NCBI GenBank assembly: GCA_964593795.1
Contig: CAZQJC010000163.1
Location: 1 to 64,000, forward strand
Origin: JAHFDS01 sp964593795
Lineage (GTDB): Bacteria > Myxococcota_A > Polyangia > JAHFDS01
Reading direction: 5' to 3'
DNA length: 64,000 nt
The translations under genes were made by a program, and so were the position numbers. Below the pieces are notes generated by a model. The model had not been told where the DNA came from. It saw only the letters and a list, made by a program, of their open reading frames with translations, and searched no databases. Below are positions 41,517-49,656 of the stretch, piece by piece. Positions within the stretch are counted from its first letter, which is position 1; each line of letters begins with the position of its first letter.

Positions 41517-42895
41517 GCCCGAGGCCGCGGGTGCGGCGCAGGACGCCGCCTCGAGGAGACACCCAGGCGCGCTGCAAGAACCTCTACCGGTTCATCCGGC
41601 TCCGCCTCGGCGACGAGCCCTCCGACCGCGAGGTCGCGCGGAGGTGGGAGATGGAGTGGCGCAGCTTCGCCGCGCTCAAGCACGGCACGCGGCAAGTCCC
41701 GCGGATCGAGGAGCTCGAGCGGCTCGCGCGCGTGCTCGGCGTCGATGCAGGCTTCGTGTTCCAGGTGGCCGGCGGTACGAAGGCCGAGGAGGTGGCCGCG
41801 CTGCTCGATCGCGAGGGGCGCCTGCGGGCGCTGCTCGAGCGCCTGCGCGACGGCGTCTTCACCATGGACCCGCTCGGGCGCTTGCTCGACTGCAACCCGG
41901 CGATGGCGAGCCTCGCGGGCCTCGACCAGGCCGCGCTCCTGTCGCGCTCCCTGGTCGATCTCTGCGCGCCCGAGTCGATCCCCGAGGTGCTCGGCGCGCT
42001 CGCCGCGATCGCGCGCGACGGCCAGGTCGGCGACCTCGAGCTCCTCTTGCGCCGGGGCAGCGGGGAGACGAGGACGGTGCGCCTCGACGCATCGCGCATC
42101 GTGGACGGCGCGGGTGTCTTCGTGGGCGCGCAGGCGATCGTGCGGGACGTGACCGTCGAGCGCGTGCTCGCGCTGGAGCTCGAGCGCCAGCGCCGGACCC
42201 TGCAGACGATCTTCGACTCGGTGCCGGCGGCGTGCATCCTCTACGAGTCGGACGGCACCATCTCGGCGGCGAACCCGCTCGTCGAGCGGGTCTGCCGGCA
42301 CGCGGCCGCCGAGATCATCGGGCGCGGCGACGTCGAGGTCTTCGGTCGGCGGCGCGAGGACGTCTGCCCGGTCACGCGCGCGTTTCGCAGCGGGCGCACC
42401 GAGCAGGAGGTGTCGTGGGTCGAGAACCGCCTCGGGCAGCGCGTGTACGTGCACCGCACGGCGGGGCCGCTCGTGGTGGAGGGCAAGGTCACGCGGGTCA
42501 TCGAGCTGGTGGTCGACGTGAGCGACCAGATCGTGCGCGGAGACCTCCGGGTGCTGCAGCTCTGGCGCGGGCACGCGACCACGGGAGAGGAGGCCACCGA
42601 ACGGCGCGCGTGGCCACGAGCCGAGGTGGCGTTTCCCGCGCGGCTCCGCCACCGCCGGACGACGCGACCGGTCGTGGTGGAGAACCTGTCGCAGGACGGC
42701 CTCTTCCTGCGCACCGAGGAGCTCCTGCCCGTCGGGGCCGAGGTCGAGATCGAGTGGACGCTGCCGAACGAGCGCGCGAGCGTCGTCGCCCGCGGCGTGG
42801 TCGTCTGGCACCGGCGGGCGCAGGGCCAGCGCCCCGCCGGCATGGGCTTCCGCTTCCTCCAGCTCTCGCCCGGCCCCGTGCAAGCCGCGCGCTGA
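41513..42895 (+). CDS. HTH - PAS - PAS - PilZ regulator
   Basis: A 460-residue protein from GTG 41513, overlapping the kinase stop. Residues about 33-75 resemble an XRE-type helix-turn-helix (DREVARRWEMEW, IEELERLARVLGVD). Two PAS domains follow, about 100-220 (LRDGVFTMDPLGRLLDCNPA) and 225-340 (IFDSVPAACILYESDG, HRTAGPL). A PilZ domain lies at about 362-455, with the c-di-GMP motifs RAWPR (RxxxR) and NLSQDG (NxSxxG) intact. It should bind c-di-GMP, sense a ligand or redox state through PAS, and perhaps bind DNA. Co-translation with the kinase suggests phosphorylation and c-di-GMP converge on it (inference). Confidence 0.88.
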   Translation: MSPRPRVRRRTPPRGDTQARCKNLYRFIRLRLGDEPSDREVARRWEMEWRSFAALKHGTRQVPRIEELERLARVLGVDAGFVFQVAGGTKAEEVAALLDREGRLRALLERLRDGVFTMDPLGRLLDCNPAMASLAGLDQAALLSRSLVDLCAPESIPEVLGALAAIARDGQVGDLELLLRRGSGETRTVRLDASRIVDGAGVFVGAQAIVRDVTVERVLALELERQRRTLQTIFDSVPAACILYESDGTISAANPLVERVCRHAAAEIIGRGDVEVFGRRREDVCPVTRAFRSGRTEQEVSWVENRLGQRVYVHRTAGPLVVEGKVTRVIELVVDVSDQIVRGDLRVLQLWRGHATTGEEATERRAWPRAEVAFPARLRHRRTTRPVVVENLSQDGLFLRTEELLPVGAEVEIEWTLPNERASVVARGVVVWHRRAQGQRPAGMGFRFLQLSPGPVQAAR

Positions 42896-42972
42896 TCCCC
42901 GCCGAGCGGACAGCCAGGTGCGGCCCAGGTTCGAGGCACCTGACGTCAATTCGGCTTGCCAGAGCCCCTCGT

Positions 42973-43003
42973 AGAAAGTAGAACGTACGCCTGTCTACTT
43001 TCT
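42973..43003. promoter_or_regulatory. Perfect inverted repeat upstream of the hydrolase gene (candidate operator)
   Basis: Arms AGAAAGTAGA (42973-42982) and TCTACTTTCT (42994-43003) are perfect 10-bp inverted repeats around an 11-base spacer. The right arm ends 15 bases before ATG 43019 and just before the ribosome-binding site GGAGG. The arms are AT-rich in a GC-rich window, which favours a regulator site or a translation-controlling hairpin. Confidence 0.5.
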
Positions 43004-43018
43004 GAAGACGGAGGCTCC

Positions 43019-44290
43019 ATGCGGCACCATGCCCTCGCCCTGACGGCGCTCCTCTGCTCCACGGCCTGCTCGTCCTCTCCAGCAGGCAGCGCGCCCGGAG
43101 GGAGCGCAGGGGCCGCGGGAGCCGCCGGCGCGGCTGGCTCCACCGGTGGGCTCGCCGGTAGCGCCGGCGCAGGCGGCACCGCCGGCGCCGGTGGCACCGC
43201 GGGCGCAGGCGGCGCGGGATCCGGAGGCGCCGCCGCGCCGACCACGGTCCCCGGCTGCGGGCAGGCCACGCTGCTCGAGCGGCCGTCGGATCCTGCGGCA
43301 CCAGGGCCGTTCGCGGTCGGCGTGCGCACCGTGCAGGTGGGCCGCCTGACCGTCGAGGTGTGGTATCCGGCGGTCCCCGGCGCCGCCGCAGGGCACGAGC
43401 CGGTCGTCTACGACACGCGCGCCTGGCTGCCCGCGTCCGAGCGCGTCAAGGTCCCCGACGACGACACACCACTGCAGCGCTGCGACTGCGCCCGCAACCT
43501 GGCGCCCGACGCCACGCACGGCCCGTACCCCGTGGTGCTCTTCTTCCACGGCACGGCGGGCTTCCGTACGCAGTCACTCTCGGAGATGACCCACTGGGCG
43601 AGCCGGGGCTTCGTGGTCGTCGCGGCCGATCACCCCGGCCTGTTCCTCGGCGACCTCGTGTCGTTCATCTGCGGCCAGCCAGCTTCGGGAAGCCAGAACC
43701 TCGCCGCCGACGGGGCCGCGGTGCTCGACGCGATGGCCGCACCGATGGGGCCGTTCGCCTTCCTCGCGGGGCGCCTCGACCTCGAGCGCATCGGCGTCGC
43801 CGGTCACAGCGCCGGGGGTGGCGCCGTTGCGAGCCTGGCCTCCCGGCCAGGCGTTCGGGTGGCCATCCCGATGGCCTCCGGAGCCGCGAGCGGGGCCGAG
43901 ACCCAGCTCGTCATGGCCGCCAACCGCGATGCGGTCGCCGACTACGCCCAGAGCCACCGGGCCTACGAGGCCGCCACGGGCCGCAAGCGCTTCGTGGGCA
44001 TCGACGGCAGCGGGCACCTCGCGTTCTCGGACCTGTGCCTCATCAAGAGCAGCATGGGTCGCGACATGGTGCAGGCGGCCACGGCGCACGACGTCTGCGG
44101 CGTGCAGCTCGCCGGCTCGCTCTTCGACTGCAAGGTCGACCACCGCGATCAGCTCGAGGTGCGGCGCGTGGTCGATCATGCAACCTCCGCCGTGCTCGAG
44201 CAGGTTCTGCAGTGTGCCGGGGGGCCCGATCGCTTCGCCGACCTGCGCGATCGGCTGCCTGGCGTCGCCGAGTACCTCGAGTCGCTCTGA
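43019..44290 (+). CDS. Lipoprotein alpha/beta hydrolase (PAF-acetylhydrolase/dienelactone-hydrolase-like)
   Basis: A 423-residue protein from ATG 43019, preceded by GGAGG. The signal peptide ends in lipobox STAC, and a Gly/Ala-rich linker runs to about residue 75. The hydrolase domain shows VGVRTVQVGRLTVEVWYPA, FFHGTAGFRTQS, VVVAADHPGLFLGD, the nucleophile elbow GHSAGGG, and a late GSGHLAFSD with the probable catalytic histidine. By family it cleaves esters at the cell surface, such as lipids or polyesters; the substrate is unknown. The AT-rich palindrome just upstream of the start suggests specific regulation. Confidence 0.9.
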   Translation: MRHHALALTALLCSTACSSSPAGSAPGGSAGAAGAAGAAGSTGGLAGSAGAGGTAGAGGTAGAGGAGSGGAAAPTTVPGCGQATLLERPSDPAAPGPFAVGVRTVQVGRLTVEVWYPAVPGAAAGHEPVVYDTRAWLPASERVKVPDDDTPLQRCDCARNLAPDATHGPYPVVLFFHGTAGFRTQSLSEMTHWASRGFVVVAADHPGLFLGDLVSFICGQPASGSQNLAADGAAVLDAMAAPMGPFAFLAGRLDLERIGVAGHSAGGGAVASLASRPGVRVAIPMASGAASGAETQLVMAANRDAVADYAQSHRAYEAATGRKRFVGIDGSGHLAFSDLCLIKSSMGRDMVQAATAHDVCGVQLAGSLFDCKVDHRDQLEVRRVVDHATSAVLEQVLQCAGGPDRFADLRDRLPGVAEYLESL

Positions 44291-44332
44291 CGGGCTTCAG
44301 GCTTCAGGCTTCAGGCTTCAGGCTTCAGGCTT
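44291..44332 (+). repeat. Tandem 7-bp GGCTTCA repeat
   Basis: About five head-to-tail copies of GCTTCAG follow the hydrolase stop directly. A degenerate minus-strand relative (CTGAAGCC/CGAGGC units) lies at 26-59 at the left edge of the window. Both are intergenic. Confidence 0.7.
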
Positions 44333-44350
44333 CGGCCGGAATGGATCCGG

Positions 44351-44485
44351 GAGGCGAGCGGAGCGAGCCGCAAGGGCGTAGCGGAGCGAGCGGAGCGAAG
44401 ACGCAGGGTGGGGGGCCCGCGAGCCTGTGGCGAGCGGGGGCGGGGCGGCGCGCCCCGCCTGGTGCCCGCCTTCAGAGGCGGCCAC
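44351..44485 (+). repeat. Dispersed intergenic repeat, copy B, with terminal hairpin
   Basis: Begins GAGGCGAGCGGAGCGAGCCG and keeps the CAAGGGCGTAGCG, GCAGGGTGGGGGGCCCGCGAG and GGGGCGGGGCGGCGCGCC blocks of copy A. The end hairpin has arms 44462-44471 and 44476-44485 with one mismatch and a TCAG loop. It lies between convergent genes and ends at the stop of the Cys-rich lipoprotein gene. Confidence 0.85.
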
Positions 44486-46839
44486 TAGCCGATGGTGCCG
44501 CACTTGTTGGGGCCGCCGACGCCGCAGACGTCGGGGGCGACGCACTGGCCGCAGCTCGTCTGGCCGCCGCAGCCGTCGCCGATGATGCCGCACTCCGCGC
44601 CGACCTGGGCGCACGTGCGCGGGACGCACGGCGTGTTGCCGCAGCGACCGGGGACGCCGCCGCCGCCGCAGGTGAGCGGGGGCGTGCACGTGCCGCAGTC
44701 GAGGACGCCGCCGCAGCCGTTGCCGGCCGGGCCGCACTCGAGGTTCTGCTGGGCGCACGTGCGCGGGGTGCAGGTCTGGCCGCCGCCGCACTGGCCGGGG
44801 ACGCCGCCGCCGCCGCAGGTCTGGCCGGCCTGGCAGTTGCCGCAGTCGAGGACGCCGCCGCAGCCGTCGCCCGCGGGGCCGCACGCGAGGTTCTGCTGCG
44901 CGCACGTGCGCGGCGTGCACGAGGGCGCGTCGGGCGCGATGCACGAGGAGAGATCGAACAGCATGAACTCGATGATCTTCTCCTGCGGCGTCAGAGGGGC
45001 GACCCGGCACTCGGTCGGGAAGCGCATGCCGCTCGTGTGCGGGAAGGTTCCGGGCGTGTCCGCCGTGACGTGGAAGTCGCTGAAGACGACGCGGCCGCAC
45101 TGCAGGTCGCCCGGCGCATTGACGGGCGTGTTGAACGTGTAGTGCTGGATCGTCACCGGGTTTGGGCTCGAGATCCATTGCCGGGCGGGCGGCAGGGCCG
45201 CATCGAGGTCGTGCCGCGGGTTGTAGATGCGGATGTGATTGGGCTGCGACGACAGCGCGCCCACGAGCCCGAGCCACTGCGCGAACGCGGCCCCCTTGGG
45301 GAACGACGTGTCGACGTCGGCGGGCATCGGGTCGGGCATGGGGAACGTCTCGTGCACCATCTGGCTCACCCACTGCGCGGTCGACTGGAACGGCATGATC
45401 CGGTCGAGCCAGCCGTAGTTCCAGTGGGTCGCGAAGACGCGGCCGCCGCTGTTCGTGTAGTTGACGAGCGCCTGGCCGTAGGGCGTCGAGTACGTGCGGT
45501 CCTCGCTGCCCTGGCAGGCGAGGATGACGAGGTCGTAGCCGGCGAGCGCCATCGGGTTCGCCCAGAGGTCACCCTGGTCGAGCGCGCCCGGCGTGGTGGC
45601 GCCGTTCTGCAGGTAGATCTGCACGCGGCCGTTGCCGCCCGGGGCGGTGAACTCGGCGTCGTCGATGCCGATCTTGCGCAGCACGCACTCGAGCGGGTCG
45701 ACGTCGCCGGTCATCATCGCCATGAGCGGGATGTCGCCCTCGCTCTTGTTGCGCGGCAGGCGCGTGAGCTCGGTGCCGATGGGGTTGTCCTGGCAGGCGG
45801 TGACGCGGGGGATCGTGACCTGGCGGCGCCAGCGGCCGAGCTGGATGACGAGCGGGATGTTCGCGCCGACGGGGACGTTCTCGAGGCGGAACTGGCCGTT
45901 CGCGCCCGTGACCGTCGTGACGAGCGGGTTCCCCGAGGCGGTGGCGCCGCACTGATCGCACGAGACGCCGGTCGGGAACGGCCGCACGGTGCCGTTCGGC
46001 ACGTAGACGAGCGCGTTGTAGAGCGGATCGGGCGTGCCGTACTGCGGGGGCGTCGGGGCGACCACGGTGCCGCTCACGGTCGTCGTGCCGCCGCCGGGGC
46101 AGGGGACCTGCTGCGTGCAGAGGCCCGTGCACGCCGGCATGCCGCCGTCGCGCGCGCCGCCGCCGCACACGTTCGGCGTGCCGCCGCCGCCGCAGATGTC
46201 GGGCGCCATGCAGGTGCCGCACTGGAGCAGGGCGCCGCAGCCGTCGGAGACGGGGCCGCAGTTCGCACCGACCTGCGCGCAAGTGCGCGGCGTGCACATG
46301 CCGCTGCCGCCGCCGCCCGCGCCGCCGTCGGGCCCGCCGCCGGAGCCGCAGACGCTCGGCACGCCGCCGCCGCCGCAGCTCTGGCCGGTCGCGCAGGTGC
46401 CGCACTGGAGCAGGGCGCCGCAGCCGTCGGAGACGGGGCCGCAGTTCGCGCCGGCCTCGGCGCACGTGCGCGGCATGCAGCTCGACGACAGCCCGCACTG
46501 GCTCGGCATGCCCCCGCCGCCGCAGGTCTGGCCGGTCGCGCAGGTGCCGCAGTCGATGACGCCGCCGCAGCCGTCGCCGACGGGGCCGCAGTTGGCGTTT
46601 GCGCGCTGGCAGGTGACGAGGCCGCACGCGGCATCCGCCGCGCTGGCCGAGCCGTCGATCGCGCCGCTCGACGCGCCCGCGCCGCTCGAGGCCGCGCCGC
46701 CGCTCGAGGCGCCCGAGCCGGCCGCGCCCCCGAAGCCGCCGAAGCCGCTGCCGAAGGTGCCGGCGGGGGCGCTGTTCGAGCAGCCGAAGGCGCCTGCGAG
46801 GGCGAGGGCGAGGGCGAGGCGGAAACCAGCGGCGATCAT
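44485..46839 (-). CDS. Modular Cys-rich repeat lipoprotein with ThuA-like central domain
   Basis: A 784-residue protein from ATG 46839, with CAGGAG upstream. The lipobox is AFGC, followed by a Gly/Ala/Ser linker. Three Cys-rich repeats lie at about 70-232 and three more at about 640-784. Each carries the elements PRTCAQ, NCGPVSDGCGG, CGTC and CGGGGxP. The middle has a Cna-B-like segment (about 250-340: TVSGTVVAPTPPQYG, GQFRLENVPVGANIP). After it comes a ThuA/glutamine-amidotransferase-like segment from about 431 (YDLVILACQGSE, LVNYTNSGGRVFATHWNY, GRVVFSDFH). This class of protein is surface-exposed and common in myxobacteria. No enzyme activity can be assigned. Confidence 0.85.
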   Translation of the reverse strand: MIAAGFRLALALALAGAFGCSNSAPAGTFGSGFGGFGGAAGSGASSGGAASSGAGASSGAIDGSASAADAACGLVTCQRANANCGPVGDGCGGVIDCGTCATGQTCGGGGMPSQCGLSSSCMPRTCAEAGANCGPVSDGCGALLQCGTCATGQSCGGGGVPSVCGSGGGPDGGAGGGGSGMCTPRTCAQVGANCGPVSDGCGALLQCGTCMAPDICGGGGTPNVCGGGARDGGMPACTGLCTQQVPCPGGGTTTVSGTVVAPTPPQYGTPDPLYNALVYVPNGTVRPFPTGVSCDQCGATASGNPLVTTVTGANGQFRLENVPVGANIPLVIQLGRWRRQVTIPRVTACQDNPIGTELTRLPRNKSEGDIPLMAMMTGDVDPLECVLRKIGIDDAEFTAPGGNGRVQIYLQNGATTPGALDQGDLWANPMALAGYDLVILACQGSEDRTYSTPYGQALVNYTNSGGRVFATHWNYGWLDRIMPFQSTAQWVSQMVHETFPMPDPMPADVDTSFPKGAAFAQWLGLVGALSSQPNHIRIYNPRHDLDAALPPARQWISSPNPVTIQHYTFNTPVNAPGDLQCGRVVFSDFHVTADTPGTFPHTSGMRFPTECRVAPLTPQEKIIEFMLFDLSSCIAPDAPSCTPRTCAQQNLACGPAGDGCGGVLDCGNCQAGQTCGGGGVPGQCGGGQTCTPRTCAQQNLECGPAGNGCGGVLDCGTCTPPLTCGGGGVPGRCGNTPCVPRTCAQVGAECGIIGDGCGGQTSCGQCVAPDVCGVGGPNKCGTIG

Positions 46840-47006
46840 GGGAGCTCCTGCGAATGACACGCCCCGAAAGTAAGGGGGGTGACATGTGGGCTGCAAGAGA
46901 TGCTTTTCAGGCGGGAAACTGCGTGTGAAGCGGCTCGCCAGGCCGGTGGCCTGGGTGAGGCGGCTCACAGAGGCGGCCGAGCTGCTGTGGAGCGCCCGCC
47001 GCAGGG

Positions 47007-47068
47007 TCGATCGGAGTGCGATCGATCGCGGGAGGGGCTCAGATCGATCGGAGTGCGATCGATCGCGG
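47007..47068. repeat. Two 25-bp direct repeats with internal CGATCG palindromes
   Basis: The same 25-bp unit occurs at 47007-47031 and 47044-47068, separated by 12 bases. Each starts TCGATCGGAGTG and ends CGATCGATCGCGG, so each holds inverted CGATCG half-sites around GAGTG. The pair lies between the 69-residue basic protein gene and the Cys-rich lipoprotein promoter region. It may be a regulator site. Confidence 0.6.
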
Positions 47069-47091
47069 CCCGAAGCAGCAGGGGATCGGCG

Positions 47092-47115
47092 GTGGCCGCC
47101 TTTCGAGGCGGCCAC
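47092..47115 (-). terminator. Strong UUCG tetraloop hairpin
   Basis: A perfect 10-bp stem, GTGGCCGCCT with AGGCGGCCAC, closes the loop TTCG (47102-47105), directly after the stop of the basic peptide gene. UUCG loops are exceptionally stable. The same arms close the dispersed repeats at 44462-44485 and 50237-50260. Confidence 0.65.
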
Positions 47116-47118
47116 ACG

Positions 47119-47328
47119 TCACCGGTGGGCGCGGCGGTGCTTCCTGGCGCCCTTGCGGCCCTTGCGGTGGTGCTTGCGCTTGCCCTTGGCCTTCTTCGCC
47201 TTCTTGCGCAGCTTCCGGCCGCGCTTGCAGGCCGCGGGGGGCTCGGCGGCGGCGGCCTCGGCGACCGGGAGCAGGCCGAAGGAGAGGGCGACGGAGCCGG
47301 CGAGGAGCAGGTGGCGCAGGGTCAGCAT
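47119..47328 (-). CDS. Small secreted highly basic protein
   Basis: A 69-residue ORF from ATG 47328; AGGAG lies 9 bases upstream. Residues 1-28 form a clear signal peptide (LRHLLLAGSVALSFGLLP, cut near AEA-A). The mature part of about 40 residues is dominated by Lys, Arg and His (LRKKAKKAKGKRKHHRKG) with a single cysteine. It could bind DNA, polyanionic exopolysaccharide or lipopolysaccharide outside the cell. A Lys/Arg-rich shadow translation of GC-rich DNA is possible, but the signal peptide, ribosome-binding site and terminal hairpin support a real gene. Confidence 0.65.
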   Translation of the reverse strand: MLTLRHLLLAGSVALSFGLLPVAEAAAAEPPAACKRGRKLRKKAKKAKGKRKHHRKGRKGARKHRRAHR

Positions 47329-47422
47329 GCGGAGGATCTCCTGATCGATCGATGACATGGCGCGCGGGGCTTGGCGAGTTTTTGAGAGGGATCCCGCGGG
47401 TGGGGTGGGCGTCGTAAGGGGC

Positions 47423-49627
47423 ATGAGACGACTACTTCCGCTGTTTCTCCTGCTCACTGCCTGCGGCCCGAGGCTCACCACCTTCGTCCGCACCGACGAG
47501 GCGGCCCTCGGGCGCGTCGTCGTCTACAGAAACGGGATCGCCTACTACGAGCGCCAGGCGCGCGTGGTGGGCGACACCCTGTCGCTGCGCGTGCCGGCCG
47601 ACAAGGTCGACGACTTCCTGAAGTCGCTGTCGGTCGCGGACGCCAGGACGGGCAAGGCGCTGCCGGTCGCGTTCCCGAGCCAGCTCCCGGCCACCGACGG
47701 TCACGTCGACATGACGGTGCAGCTCCCGCCGTCGGGGCCGGTCGCGCCGGGCACGCAGCCCACCGCGCGCGACGTGGTGCTGTCGTACGTGACCGAGGCG
47801 CCGGCGTGGAAGCCGAGCTACCGCGTGACGGTCGGCACGAGCGGGCAGGTCGAGCTCGCGGGCTGGGCCATCGTCGACAACACGTCGGGCGAGGACTGGC
47901 GCGCGGTCAAGGTCGGCGTCGGCTCGAGCTCGGCCATGTCGTTCCGCTACGACCTGCACAGCATCCGCCTCGTGCACCGCGAGACGCTGCACACCGAGGA
48001 CACGTTCGCCAAGGCGCCGCCGATCGGCGGCACGCTGTTCAAGGAGAGCGAGCGGCAGCTCGTCGTCGGCACGTTCGCGGACCAGGACATCCCGCGGCAG
48101 GCGGGGCACCCGGACATCGTCGCCGACGCGCTCGCGATGTCGGCGCCCGCGGACGAGAGCAAGTCGCGCGGAGCCCGCGGCCCGGGCGGCGCCCTGGGCT
48201 CGCGCGGCGAGGGCTACGGCAAGCGCGGCAACAAGAAGTCGCGCGAGCAACGCGGGGCACCCGCGGCGGACACCGCGGCCAGGGAGCCCGCCGCCCCGCG
48301 GACGGCGCAGCCGGCGCGAAAGCCCATCACGAACGACAACCAGCAGGTGCGCGCGCTCGCCGAGTCGCTCAAGAACCGGCGCGGTCGCATCGTCATCGAG
48401 GGCTACGCCGACCCGGGCGAGGCCGACGCCGAGGTGCACGCGCTCGATCGCGCGAACAACCTGCGGAACCAGCTCATCCTGGGCGGCGTCGCGCCGGGGC
48501 AGGTCGAGGCGGTCGGCCGCGGCGTGCAGGCGGGCCAGCGCGCCGGCGTGCGCGTCGTCGAGAAGCCCGAGGCGCGCGTCGCCGACGCCAAGGTGGCCGA
48601 GGACGCGCCGCCGGTCGGCGAGAGCCACTTCGAGTCGGGCGCGCCGATGACCGTCAAGCGGGGCACGAGCGCGATGGTGTCGATCGTCCAGGGCGCGGCG
48701 CAGGGCGAGATCGTCTACCTCTACGACGCCGAGACGCGCGGCGGCGACGGCCGCTACGCGTTCCGCGCGGTGCGCTTCAGAAACCCCACGGACTCGACGC
48801 TCGAGACCGGCCCCATGACCGTGTACGGCAGCAAGCGCTTCATCGGCGAGGGCCTGACCGAGGCGATCCCGCCGAAGGGCATCGCGCTCGTGCCGTTCGC
48901 GCTCGACCGCCAGGTGGTGGTCGAGAAGAAGGGCGGCGACGAGGACCACATCTCGCGGCTGGTCAAGCTCGTGCGCGGCGTGCTGACCGCCGAGGTGCAG
49001 CACGTGCGGAAGATCGAGTACAAGCTGCAGAACCGCTCGCACGCGGTGGCGACGGTGCTCGTGCGCCACACGGTGGGCAAGGGCTGGACGCTCCAGAAGG
49101 CGCCGAAGGCGAGCCTGCAGCTCGGCGACGCCCGCGTGTTCGAGCTCGAGATGCAGCCCGGCGAGACGCGCACGCTCGCGCTCGAGGAGCAGACGCCGAT
49201 GACGCGCACGCTCGACCTGCGCTCGCCGGTCGGCATCGACCTCGTGCGCCTGTGGCTCGAGACGCCGGCCGCGGACGCGAAGGTCGCGGCGGAGATGAAG
49301 CGCCTCGTGCAGATGCACGGGGACATCGCGGTGCACGAGCAGGCGATCGACCACCTGCGCCAGCGCGGCGAGGAGTTCCGCGCGCGCCTCGACGAGCTGC
49401 ACGGGCAGATCATGTCGCTGCAGATGGTTAAGACCGGCGGCACGCTGATGGGCCACCTGCAGACGAAGATGAAGGAGATCTCCGAGCGCGTGCAGTCGAA
49501 CACGCTCGCGATCGTGGACCGCCAGGAGAAGCTGATGGTCGCCAAGGTGCGCTTCGCCGACGGCGTCGCGGAGCTGACGCTCGACAAGGCCGGGACCGCG
49601 AAGACGACCGTGGCCTCGACGATGTAG
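47423..49627 (+). CDS. DUF4139 lipoprotein with inserted OmpA-like domain
   Basis: A 734-residue protein from ATG 47423, with AAGGGG just upstream. The lipobox is LLTAC. The N-terminal and C-terminal halves match DUF4139/mucoidy-inhibitor-like proteins (RVVVYRNGIAYYERQA, LSYVTEAPAWKPSYRV, AGWAIVDNTSGEDW, YAFRAVRFRNPTDSTLE, EYKLQNRSHAVATVLVRH). Between them lies an OmpA-like peptidoglycan-binding segment, about 303-375 (IVIEGYADPGEADAEV, LDRANNLRNQLILGGV) with the usual D and R contact positions. A coiled-coil-like region closes the protein (LVQMHGDIAVHEQAIDHLRQRG). Outer-membrane anchoring plus peptidoglycan binding is inferred. Confidence 0.88.
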   Translation: MRRLLPLFLLLTACGPRLTTFVRTDEAALGRVVVYRNGIAYYERQARVVGDTLSLRVPADKVDDFLKSLSVADARTGKALPVAFPSQLPATDGHVDMTVQLPPSGPVAPGTQPTARDVVLSYVTEAPAWKPSYRVTVGTSGQVELAGWAIVDNTSGEDWRAVKVGVGSSSAMSFRYDLHSIRLVHRETLHTEDTFAKAPPIGGTLFKESERQLVVGTFADQDIPRQAGHPDIVADALAMSAPADESKSRGARGPGGALGSRGEGYGKRGNKKSREQRGAPAADTAAREPAAPRTAQPARKPITNDNQQVRALAESLKNRRGRIVIEGYADPGEADAEVHALDRANNLRNQLILGGVAPGQVEAVGRGVQAGQRAGVRVVEKPEARVADAKVAEDAPPVGESHFESGAPMTVKRGTSAMVSIVQGAAQGEIVYLYDAETRGGDGRYAFRAVRFRNPTDSTLETGPMTVYGSKRFIGEGLTEAIPPKGIALVPFALDRQVVVEKKGGDEDHISRLVKLVRGVLTAEVQHVRKIEYKLQNRSHAVATVLVRHTVGKGWTLQKAPKASLQLGDARVFELEMQPGETRTLALEEQTPMTRTLDLRSPVGIDLVRLWLETPAADAKVAAEMKRLVQMHGDIAVHEQAIDHLRQRGEEFRARLDELHGQIMSLQMVKTGGTLMGHLQTKMKEISERVQSNTLAIVDRQEKLMVAKVRFADGVAELTLDKAGTAKTTVASTM

Positions 49628-49656
49628 GTGTATCCTCCCTCCCCCTGGAGGGACCC

